This document shows positions 42,578 through 50,910 of a stretch of 64,000 nt of DNA, in pieces (positions within the stretch are counted from its first letter, which is position 1; every line of letters starts with the position of its first letter). A model generated the notes under the pieces. That model made no database searches. It saw only the letters and a program-made list of their open reading frames with translations, and was not told where the DNA came from. The position numbers and the translations under genes were made by a program. Origin of the DNA: Stigmatella aurantiaca (GTDB lineage: Bacteria > Myxococcota > Myxococcia > Myxococcales > Myxococcaceae); contig NZ_FOAP01000004.1 in NCBI RefSeq assembly GCF_900109545.1, positions 62,001 to 126,000 of the forward strand, in the 5' to 3' direction.

Positions 42578-45426
42578 TCCACATACTCTTCGAGGACAGC
42601 GTGGTAGTTGGTCCCGCCAAGCCCATAGGAGTTGACGGCGGCCCGGCGTGGCGTCCCCTGGGCGTGCCAGCCCTGGGGCTCGCGAGGGAAGGCCAGCTGG
42701 CCGTCCCATGGGACGCGCGGGTGGAGGGTGGCCCCCGTGAGGCTCGGCGGCAGCACCTGGTTCCGCAGCGCGAGCACCGTGCGGATGAGGCCCGCGGTGC
42801 CGGAGGCCACGTACGAGTGCCCGATGATCGGCTTCAGCGCGCCGATGGAGGCGGGGTTGTTCTTGCGGCCATAGACCTTGAGCAGGGCTCCCGCCTCGGG
42901 AATGTCGCCTTCGGGCATGGCGGACCCATGCGCCTCGATGTACTGGATGCTCGCGGGCTCGATGCCGCCGGCCTCGAGGGCCCGCCGGATGGCCAGCTCC
43001 TGGCCTCGCTCCTGGCTGGCGAAGAGGGACCGGGTGAACCCATCGGAGGAGCCCCCCGTGCCCCGAATCAGCGCGTGGATGCGGTCGCCGTCACGCTGGG
43101 CGTCCGAGAGCCGCTTCAGGACGAGCAGCCCACACCCCTCGCCATGCACGAACCCATCCGCCTCCTGGGCGAAGGGCTGGGACCGGCCTGTCGGGGAGAT
43201 GACCCCCGCGTAACACATGCTCACGCAGAAGGGCACGGTGATCTGGGACCACGCCCCTCCGGTCACCGCCACGTCCCAGCGGCCGTCCCGCAGGCCCTGG
43301 ATGCTCAAGGACACGGCGGTGAGCGACGAAGCGCAAGCGGACTCCACGGTGAAGGCCGGGCCGCGTGCATCCAGGGCTCGCGCCAGCCGGGTGGCCGGTG
43401 CGCTGGTGAGGATGCCCGGGAGCGTCTCGGAGGAGCTGGGCAGGGTCTGCCGCTGGAAGAGCTCCCGGGCCTCTTCGATGAAGGGTTCCACCCGCTCCGC
43501 CGGAACCCCCGCGCCTTGGAGCGCCTTCCGGTAGACGTCCGCGAACTCCGGGTACGCCAGCCGGGCCTCGATCAGGGTCTCCCGGTGGTTGCCCGGAGAG
43601 GTGGCCACGATCACCGCCGTCCGCTCGGAGGGGAGGGCTCGCCGCGGACCATACCCCGCGTCACGCACGGCATCCCTGGCGACCTCGAGACACCACAGAT
43701 GGGTATGGTCCATCTGGGCGACCGCGGTGGGCGGCAGGCCAAACTCCCGGTAGGGGAAGGGCCTGCTCTTCACCAGCGCGGCTTTCGGTGTGTAGACCCG
43801 GAAGAAGGCCTCCCGGTTGCGCGCCGCCACCTTGCCGGGCTCGTGATAGAGCGACACGGGCCAGCGCTCCTCGGGCAGATCCCCCACCGCGCTGCGCCCC
43901 TGGATCGCGCGCTCCCAGAGGGACTCGGGATCATCCGCGCCCGCGTACCGGCAGGCCATCCCCACGATGGCAATGGGCTCCACCGGGGGCGGGCGGGCGG
44001 AGACTTCGAGCCTGGGCCGTGAGTCCTGAGCAACGTACTCCTCCAGCACCGCGTGGTAGGCGATGCCGCCAAAGCCGGCGGCGTGGATGGCCGCGCGCAG
44101 GGGCCCGTGTTCAGGCAGGGCCCGCTCCTCGTTGATCCGGAAAGGGGTGGCCTCCAGCGGGAGCTCAGGATGCCGCGTCCGGAAGGTCCGTTGAGGCAGG
44201 AGTTGCCGGTGGCGCAGCGAGTGGATGACCTTGAGCATCGCCGCGAGGCTCGACGCGGCCTGGAGATCCCCGACGGATTCGGCGATGGCGCCGAGCGAGA
44301 TCTGGCGCGCGCCCTGGTAGGCGCCCCCAAGGCCCGCGATGAGGTTCGCGTCCCAGCCCGGCACGCCCGTGGCCCCCGTCTCCAGGTACGCGATCGAGTC
44401 CAGGTCCACATGGGCCCGCCGGAGTGCCTCGGCCGCCGCCCGCTGGTGAACCTGGGCGTGCGTTGCCGTCATGACAGGGCCGCTTCCCTGGTTGACGCCC
44501 GCGACGCCGCGCAGGACGGCGTGGATGGTGTCGCCATCCCGCTGAGCGTCCTCGAGCCGCTTGACGAGCAGCATCACCGCGCCTTCCCCGAGCGCCGTTC
44601 CATCGGCCCGGGCATCCAGCGGGAAGGCCCCGTAAGAGGACAGCCGGCGCAGCTTGCTGTGGAGCACATACTCCATGGGCGAGAGGGCGGGGCTGGCGGC
44701 GCCCACGAGTGCCATGTCCCACTCGCGGCTCATGAGCCCCTGAACGGCGGTCTCCAGGGCCGCCAGTCCCGAGGCCGCATGGGCATCCACGCAGAAGTGC
44801 GGCCCCTGGAGCCCGAAGAAGCCGCAGATACGGCCCAGCACCGGGCTGACGAAGCCCCAGAAGGCCCAGTCATCCGATTGATCCACGTACTGCTGGATGA
44901 ACTCCTTCTGGACGGTGTCCAGGATGCGCCCGGCTTGTTCCGCGGGCATCTGCTTCAGCGCCGGGGACTGCCGGGCGGCCGCGAGCAGCTCCGGCAGCCG
45001 CCACTTGAAGTTGAAGCACTGGTTGCTCTTGCGCCCCATGCCCGAGGAGCCCGCGATCACCGCGAACCGCTCCCGGGGGAAGCTCCGCTCGGGCGTGTAC
45101 CCGGCGCCCATCATGGCTTGATAGGCGGCCTCCAGCAGCATCAACTCCATGCTGTGCAACAGCCGTGTCTCGATGGGCGGCAGCCGGAAGCGCTTCCAGT
45201 CGAGCCGCAGCTCGCCGGCGGGAGCCCCCATCAGGGAGTAGGTGCGATCGATCGCCTCCAGCTCCTCGCTGCCGTACTTGCTCCAGTCCCAGCGAGGCTC
45301 CTTCAGCTCCCGGACAGAGACATGCCCGGACTGGAGGTTGCGCCAGAACGCCGGGACGTCGTGCGCATCCGGCAGAATGCAGCCCATGCTGATGATGGCG
45401 ACGGGCTCTTGCCGTGGGCTACCCAT
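42574..45426 (-). CDS. PUFA-synthase-like protein: KS-like (CLF) - KS
   Basis: A 950-residue protein of two ketosynthase folds. In the first (about 7-465) the active Cys is Ala217 (VDAHAASG), and both His positions are lost (ETGATG, AESVGD), so it cannot condense and is probably a chain-length-factor partner. The second (about 483-950) has Cys698 in ESACASS, His833 in EAHGSAMPEGD and His870 in IIGHSYV. It carries no AT or carrier domain, so it depends on other proteins of the operon. It overlaps its upstream neighbour by 8 bp and its downstream neighbour by 4 bp. Confidence 0.9.
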   Translation of the reverse strand: MGSPRQEPVAIISMGCILPDAHDVPAFWRNLQSGHVSVRELKEPRWDWSKYGSEELEAIDRTYSLMGAPAGELRLDWKRFRLPPIETRLLHSMELMLLEAAYQAMMGAGYTPERSFPRERFAVIAGSSGMGRKSNQCFNFKWRLPELLAAARQSPALKQMPAEQAGRILDTVQKEFIQQYVDQSDDWAFWGFVSPVLGRICGFFGLQGPHFCVDAHAASGLAALETAVQGLMSREWDMALVGAASPALSPMEYVLHSKLRRLSSYGAFPLDARADGTALGEGAVMLLVKRLEDAQRDGDTIHAVLRGVAGVNQGSGPVMTATHAQVHQRAAAEALRRAHVDLDSIAYLETGATGVPGWDANLIAGLGGAYQGARQISLGAIAESVGDLQAASSLAAMLKVIHSLRHRQLLPQRTFRTRHPELPLEATPFRINEERALPEHGPLRAAIHAAGFGGIAYHAVLEEYVAQDSRPRLEVSARPPPVEPIAIVGMACRYAGADDPESLWERAIQGRSAVGDLPEERWPVSLYHEPGKVAARNREAFFRVYTPKAALVKSRPFPYREFGLPPTAVAQMDHTHLWCLEVARDAVRDAGYGPRRALPSERTAVIVATSPGNHRETLIEARLAYPEFADVYRKALQGAGVPAERVEPFIEEARELFQRQTLPSSSETLPGILTSAPATRLARALDARGPAFTVESACASSLTAVSLSIQGLRDGRWDVAVTGGAWSQITVPFCVSMCYAGVISPTGRSQPFAQEADGFVHGEGCGLLVLKRLSDAQRDGDRIHALIRGTGGSSDGFTRSLFASQERGQELAIRRALEAGGIEPASIQYIEAHGSAMPEGDIPEAGALLKVYGRKNNPASIGALKPIIGHSYVASGTAGLIRTVLALRNQVLPPSLTGATLHPRVPWDGQLAFPREPQGWHAQGTPRRAAVNSYGLGGTNYHAVLEEYVE

Positions 45427-47530
45427 GGGCCAGGCTCCTTTGTGCGCGGAGGAATCCGGACGGATCCAGCGAGCTCACGAGGGATGACTTCTGCTGGGGC
45501 GTGTAGGCATCCACGCTGATCGAGCAGTAGTCATGGGCCTCGAGGCAGACCCTTCCCGCCTCATTCCACACGGTGAAGTCGTAATAGAGCAGCTCCCCCT
45601 CCTCCCGGGTCAGCTCCGCCCGGCACCAGAGCCGCTCTCCCGGCTTCGGGTCGCATCCCAGCGACAGTCGGCGGGCGGCCTTGGGCACGGGGGCCCGCAG
45701 GTTGTGGAGGATTCCCAGCGTGCCGGCCAACTGGAAACAGCCATCGAGGAAGAACGGATCCACCCAGAACCGGGCCCGGGGGACGGAGGCAAAGTAGCCA
45801 TCGGGCTCGGGCACGCGCAGGCACGCGATGGCCTGCCGGGGGCTCAGGTAGCTGATCCAGTCGACCCGCCGGAAGCGTTCCCCCACGTGGAAGTAGGCGT
45901 CCTCCACGTAGGAGCGGCTGAAGGGGATCTCCCCATCGGGTCCGCGGGCTGCTCCGAAGCCCGGCTCCACGCGCCTGTCAGGCCGAGGGCCCAGCAGGAC
46001 CGACGCCCGGTAGTGCAGCACCTCCGGGCGCAGCACGAGTCCTCGCGGGTGGTGGATGTCCACGTACGCGGAGAGCTCCCATCCTTCTCCCCGGGGCTCG
46101 CTTCGCACCTGCGCCTGCACGGGGCGATCGGGCCGCACCCGGATGAACTTCTCCAAGGAGACATCGCGCAGCTCAGCCACCTCGCCACTGCCCACGAGCG
46201 CGGCCACCTCCGCCAGCCACTCGATGGCCGCCGCACCGGGCAACACGGGGGTACCGTTGACGAGGTGCTCCTGGAGATACACATCCTCCTGGAGATCGAA
46301 CGTGCGCTCCCGCCCTCCGGCCTGCCGGGCCGTCCCCAGCATGGGGAACCGGCCCACGGGCTGAACCGGAGCCGCAGAGGCGCTCTCCACCTCGGGGAGC
46401 CGGTCCTGGAACAACGGCCGGAGCGCCAGCCGGCGCCTGCGCTCCAAGGCGGCTGGAATCCCTCCCGCGGCGAAGTCCATCGTCAGCGTGGTGGGCTCGT
46501 AGGCCATGCTGAGCACGTTGTCCGCCCGGCAGAGGGTCCTCATCGAAGGAGAGGCCCCGCCGCTGGGCTCACCGCAGTCCCGCAGGAACTCCACGGCGGT
46601 GTCCAGGGTGATGTGGCCCCACCGCTCACCGATGAGCTGCTCCATCCGGCGATAGCGGTGGATCGAGTCCTCCTGCATTTCCTGGAGCATCTCCAGGGCG
46701 GCGGCTTCATGGCCCTGCGCCTGCTTGTGTGCGGCGACGAGGTGATTGGAGGAGACCACGAAGTCCTTGCCGACTCCGGTCCTGTACTGGCCGGAGTAGG
46801 GGCCCGTCTGCTCCCAGACCTGCGCCGTCCCGGAGCGGTGGGCCAGCATCAGGTTCCAGCTGCCCCCACGCGGCAGTCCTTCGAGAATGCGGGACGCCTC
46901 GTCCATCGTCCTGGCGCGGGAGAGCAGCTCGCGGTTCTGGAACGTGAGCGGGTAGAACGTCCGCCGGTCCATGGGGGCCACCGGGACGTTGATGCCCAGG
47001 CTCAACCCTTCCGCATTCATCCCGGCGCACGCTCCCAGCGCTCCGGCCCAGAAGGTGATCGAGACATAGGGAATGCGCCCCGTCACCCGGTAGATGATGC
47101 AGCATGGCTGCATGAGCCCGGCCAGGGTGGGGTAGGGGATGTCCAGGTTGTGCCCATGGAGGACATTCCCATGGGCGGTGGCTTGGCCCAGGACGGCGAA
47201 CTGAGAGCAGCCGATGGGCGCGCCGGACACGATGTCCAGGATGAGCGCGTAGTAGAGGAGCGTCTCCCGGGCAATGCCGCTGGTGTCGGCAATGCCCTGG
47301 AGCTCCTCGTGAACGTCGAGTGGCAACAGGGCTGCCAGTCCTGACATCCGCGCCGTCACGTCCTGCGCCTTCATTCCCAGCTTCGTCAGGACGGGGCGGA
47401 GGGCGGACGCTCCAAGCGTCACGGTTCGCTCGAGCTCCTGCCGCATGAGGCTGCCGTACTGCCTGCCCACCTCATACGGACTTCCCGACAGGACCAGCAG
47501 CGGCAGTGACGCTGCTGCCTCAGATGGCAT
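45419..47530 (-). CDS. Ntn-hydrolase (peptidase C45/acyl-CoA:6-APA acyltransferase-like) fused to dehydratase
   Basis: A 703-residue protein with two unrelated parts. Residues 1-350 match the C45 family of Ntn hydrolases: an N-terminal helical region, then GAPIGCSQF with the presumed autocatalytic nucleophile Cys108, NVLHGHNLDIP and later SNHL. Family members form or cleave amides, as in the isopenicillin N acyltransferase. Residues 405-690 are a double hot-dog dehydratase with HLVNGTPVLP (His422) and Asp596 in FLDGCFQ. I know of no standard PKS with this fusion. It could release or N-acylate the finished chain (inference). ATG 47530 overlaps the upstream gene by 11 bp; GTG 47542 is an alternative. 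Confidence 0.85.
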   Translation of the reverse strand: MPSEAAASLPLLVLSGSPYEVGRQYGSLMRQELERTVTLGASALRPVLTKLGMKAQDVTARMSGLAALLPLDVHEELQGIADTSGIARETLLYYALILDIVSGAPIGCSQFAVLGQATAHGNVLHGHNLDIPYPTLAGLMQPCCIIYRVTGRIPYVSITFWAGALGACAGMNAEGLSLGINVPVAPMDRRTFYPLTFQNRELLSRARTMDEASRILEGLPRGGSWNLMLAHRSGTAQVWEQTGPYSGQYRTGVGKDFVVSSNHLVAAHKQAQGHEAAALEMLQEMQEDSIHRYRRMEQLIGERWGHITLDTAVEFLRDCGEPSGGASPSMRTLCRADNVLSMAYEPTTLTMDFAAGGIPAALERRRRLALRPLFQDRLPEVESASAAPVQPVGRFPMLGTARQAGGRERTFDLQEDVYLQEHLVNGTPVLPGAAAIEWLAEVAALVGSGEVAELRDVSLEKFIRVRPDRPVQAQVRSEPRGEGWELSAYVDIHHPRGLVLRPEVLHYRASVLLGPRPDRRVEPGFGAARGPDGEIPFSRSYVEDAYFHVGERFRRVDWISYLSPRQAIACLRVPEPDGYFASVPRARFWVDPFFLDGCFQLAGTLGILHNLRAPVPKAARRLSLGCDPKPGERLWCRAELTREEGELLYYDFTVWNEAGRVCLEAHDYCSISVDAYTPQQKSSLVSSLDPSGFLRAQRSLAHG

Positions 47531-50500
47531 AGCGGGTTCCACCCGCCTGCTTGGCGGTCACCTGGAGTGCCTCCTTCTCGTGACGCGGCCACCCGCGGGA
47601 AGCGAAGGTCCTGTCATCCGCGATGACGACCTCGCCCGCCCTGCCTCCGTACAGCAGCTCGCCCACGAACCAGTAGGCTCCCTCGGAGGTGTCGATGACG
47701 CAGACCCCCGCCTTGCCCAGGCGCTCCAGGTAGTCGCGGTTGTTCTCCACGATGCCGGCGCCCACCCAGACGGGCCAGTCAATCGTCACGCTCCGCACCT
47801 CGGGCCGCAGGGCGCCGTACACCAGCCCGGCCTTCGCCACGAGCGCATTGGCCGCGGAGTAGTCGGTCTGGCCCTGGTTTCCGTAGCGGCCACTGCCCGA
47901 GCCGAAGTTGATGAAGAATTGAAGCGCATCGCCCCGGGTCTCGTGGGCCAGCACCTGCCAGAGGTGCGCCTTGGAGGCCAGCGTGCGGACAATCGCGTCC
48001 GCCGACTTCATCGGCAGGCTCTTGGACTCCTCGATCGTCGCGCCATGCACGATGCCGTCGATCCGGCCGTACTGCCGGCGAACCTCGGCGAGCAGGCTCC
48101 GGACGGCGGCCGGGTCCGTCATGTCACAGACCTTGTAATCCAGCTGGAGCCCCTGGGCCCGGCAGTCCTCGAGGCTCTGGTGCAGCTCCCTCCGGCGCGC
48201 GATGTCCGTGTCAAAGGCCTTCATGCCCTGCACCGGCGTGGACCCCGGATGGGCAGCCATGTAGCGCTTCACGAAGCTCATCCGGTAGGCCGGCAGGTCC
48301 GCCTCGGGGATCTTCAACCACTCCTCGTTCCCGTTCGGAGGCACCGTGCGGCCCGTGATGATCACGCGCGCACCGGTCACCTGAACCAGGAGCTTGGCGC
48401 AGTGATAGACGACCCCGCGGCCTCCTCCCGAGACGAGCACCACGGAGCCCGGCGGGATGGACGCCGCCGGCCCGGTGGCCGCGAGAGGCGTCTCGATGTC
48501 CCGGAAGACGTACCGGCGCCCGCCGCTGTAGCCGGTCTCGACATCCGGATCGGCGCTGACCAGCTCCGTCCAGATCTGCTCGGCCCAGGCGGACGGCTCG
48601 CGAGGATCCAGGTCCACGGCCTTGCACCGGGCGCTGGGCAGCTCCCGCTTCAGGCACTTGATGAAGCCGCCCGAGGCACCGGCCAAAGGAACTTGGCCCT
48701 GGGCGTTCCGATGGCCGAAGAGGCCGCCGCCTGCGGTCGCCACCAGATACCAGCCGCCTCCCGCCATCTCGCCAATCCGGTCGTACACGGACAAGGCGCT
48801 GTGGTAGAGGCCCAGCGTGAACGCATTCACGGTGGAGGCCCACGTGGCGGCATCCAGCTCCGCGAGCTTGGGTGCCGGAGCGGTGGTGTGCAGCAGGATC
48901 AACCCATCGAGCGGCTGAGCCGGGGCCGCCCCCGGTTGCAGGATGGCCACCCGGGCACCCGCTGACTCCAACCGCTGCGCCAGCTGCTTGTAGGTCCCCT
49001 GGGGGTCGGCGGTGATGCCCAGCGTCTTGCCTCGCAGGTGAGCGATGGTCTCACCCTTGGGCTGCGTGGATTGCTCGACGGGGTGGACCTCGTACCGCTT
49101 CGCGGAGAACTGGGCCGGAGGGGTGAGCGGTCTGGCGGGAGCGTCCAGCTTGCCGCGGAGGTGCGCGGCCAGCCGCCGCAGCGACTCCGCATCTCCAGTC
49201 GCCTCACAGTGGGCCACGAACCGGCGGACATCGTCGAGGCTCAGCGCCCCCTGAACGGCCACAGGCTGGGCCAGAGGCTCGGACCTGGGCGGGGCGGCGC
49301 TCTCCGCGCGGGGCGGGCTCGCGAGGGCGGCCGCCATCTTGCGCAGGGTGTTGCAGTCGCGTACCCGGAAGCGCTCATCCGGGGGCACGCTGAACGCGGC
49401 CTGGGCGGCGGAGAAGGCTTCGAGCTGAGTCTGGGGATCGATTCCCAGGTCCACTTCCAGATCGAAGTCGGGGCCCAGAACCTCCGTGTTGTAGCCCGTC
49501 TTCTCCTGAAGGGTGGCGGTGAGGAACGCCAGGAACTGCTCCTCACGGGTTGCCACGGAGGCAGGGGGGGCCGCACTCCCGGAGGCCTTGCCCACGAGGT
49601 AGTCCACCATCTTGCGGAGGGTGTTGTAGTCGCGGAGCCGGAAGTTCTCGTCCTTGTCCACGCCCAGGTTGACCCGGACCATGGCGAAGGCTTCCACCTG
49701 CTTGACGGTGTCAATCCCAAGATCCGCTTCCAGATCCAGGTCCAGCTCGAGCATGTCCTCCGGGTAGCCGGTCCGCTCCACCAGGGCGCCCACGAGCTGC
49801 TTCGTGATGGCGTCAGCCTGGGCCGCAGGGGCGGCGCTGCGAGGCTGCGGGGTGACAGGAGCCGAGGCAGGGGCCGAGGCAGGGGCAGGCACTGCCTTGC
49901 CGGTAGCCGGAGCGGAGCCCGAGGCTTTGCTGGTCAGATACTCGGCCATCTTCCGGAGCGTGTTGTAGTTGCGGACCCGGAAGTTCTCGTCGCGCTCAAG
50001 CCCGGACTGGGTGCGCGCCACGGCAAACACCTCGATCTGGGTGATGGTGTCGATGCCCAGATCGACCTCCAGGTCCAGGTCGGGCTGGAGGATATCCAGC
50101 GCGTAGCCCGTCTTCTGCGCCATCGCGCCCTGGAGGAACTCCAGGGTCTGTGTGACGGAGCCGGCCGGAGGAGCCACGGGGGGCGCCACGGCCACAGGGG
50201 CGGCTGCGCCCGGGGCCCGCTGGACCAGGTAGTCCACCATCTTGCGGAGCGTGTTGTAGTCCCGCAGGCGGAAGTTCTCGTCCTTCTCCACCTTCAGGCC
50301 GACCCGGGCCTGGGCAAAGGCCTCGACCTGCTTGACCGTATCGATGCCGAGATCCGCTTCCAGATCCAGGTCCGGCTCCAGCATGTCCGCGGGGTAGCCC
50401 GTGCGCTCGACCAGAGCGCCTGTCAGCAGCTTCATCACCTCCGCAGCGGGGACGGGGGCCTCGGGGGCTCCTGGCCCGGGCGCCGCGGCACCTTCCTTCT

Positions 50501-50900
50501 TCGCGGCATCCATGCGGGCCAGAGCACGGTGCGTCTCCTCCAGGAGGGTCTCCAGCGGGGGGCGCTCGTTGCGCAGCGCGCAGCCGTCCACGAAGGCGAG
50601 GACCTGGGCGAGCGTCACCTCCCGGCCCGAGGCGGCGGGCCGCTCCTGGGGGAGGCTCTTCAGAATGCCTTGCGCGATCGATGCGATGGTCGGGTGCTGT
50701 TCAGGATGCAGGGCCATAGGTGTGGGAATGCCGAGCTTCCGTCCGGCGGCGGTGACAGCGTCGTTGATTTCTTCGGGCGTCATTCCAAGGTCTCTCACCA
50801 GATCCACCTCATGGCCGAAGAGCTCAGGCGGGTAGCCCACCCCTCTCACCAAGGCGGCGATGACTTCTTCCTGGATCGACTCCAATGTCGCGAGAGCCAT
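47520..50900 (-). CDS. Tandem ACP-like domains with PUFA-type ketoreductase
   Basis: A 1126-residue protein. Residues 1-85 are a degenerate carrier-like domain. Four carrier-like repeats follow at about 153-228, 250-326, 363-438 and 453-527, joined by Ala/Pro linkers as in PUFA synthase ACP arrays. In the LGIDS motif the phosphopantetheine serine is Thr188, Thr285, Thr398 and Pro489. From about 600 to 1105 is a PUFA-type ketoreductase with VSGGGRG (824-829) and catalytic Tyr1014 in DYSAAN. ATG 50900 follows AGGGG and lies 10 bp after the upstream stop. It would carry and reduce the growing chain if the threonine carriers can be loaded. Confidence 0.88.
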   Translation of the reverse strand: MALATLESIQEEVIAALVRGVGYPPELFGHEVDLVRDLGMTPEEINDAVTAAGRKLGIPTPMALHPEQHPTIASIAQGILKSLPQERPAASGREVTLAQVLAFVDGCALRNERPPLETLLEETHRALARMDAAKKEGAAAPGPGAPEAPVPAAEVMKLLTGALVERTGYPADMLEPDLDLEADLGIDTVKQVEAFAQARVGLKVEKDENFRLRDYNTLRKMVDYLVQRAPGAAAPVAVAPPVAPPAGSVTQTLEFLQGAMAQKTGYALDILQPDLDLEVDLGIDTITQIEVFAVARTQSGLERDENFRVRNYNTLRKMAEYLTSKASGSAPATGKAVPAPASAPASAPVTPQPRSAAPAAQADAITKQLVGALVERTGYPEDMLELDLDLEADLGIDTVKQVEAFAMVRVNLGVDKDENFRLRDYNTLRKMVDYLVGKASGSAAPPASVATREEQFLAFLTATLQEKTGYNTEVLGPDFDLEVDLGIDPQTQLEAFSAAQAAFSVPPDERFRVRDCNTLRKMAAALASPPRAESAAPPRSEPLAQPVAVQGALSLDDVRRFVAHCEATGDAESLRRLAAHLRGKLDAPARPLTPPAQFSAKRYEVHPVEQSTQPKGETIAHLRGKTLGITADPQGTYKQLAQRLESAGARVAILQPGAAPAQPLDGLILLHTTAPAPKLAELDAATWASTVNAFTLGLYHSALSVYDRIGEMAGGGWYLVATAGGGLFGHRNAQGQVPLAGASGGFIKCLKRELPSARCKAVDLDPREPSAWAEQIWTELVSADPDVETGYSGGRRYVFRDIETPLAATGPAASIPPGSVVLVSGGGRGVVYHCAKLLVQVTGARVIITGRTVPPNGNEEWLKIPEADLPAYRMSFVKRYMAAHPGSTPVQGMKAFDTDIARRRELHQSLEDCRAQGLQLDYKVCDMTDPAAVRSLLAEVRRQYGRIDGIVHGATIEESKSLPMKSADAIVRTLASKAHLWQVLAHETRGDALQFFINFGSGSGRYGNQGQTDYSAANALVAKAGLVYGALRPEVRSVTIDWPVWVGAGIVENNRDYLERLGKAGVCVIDTSEGAYWFVGELLYGGRAGEVVIADDRTFASRGWPRHEKEALQVTAKQAGGTRYAI

Positions 50901-50910
50901 GCGGGAGCCC

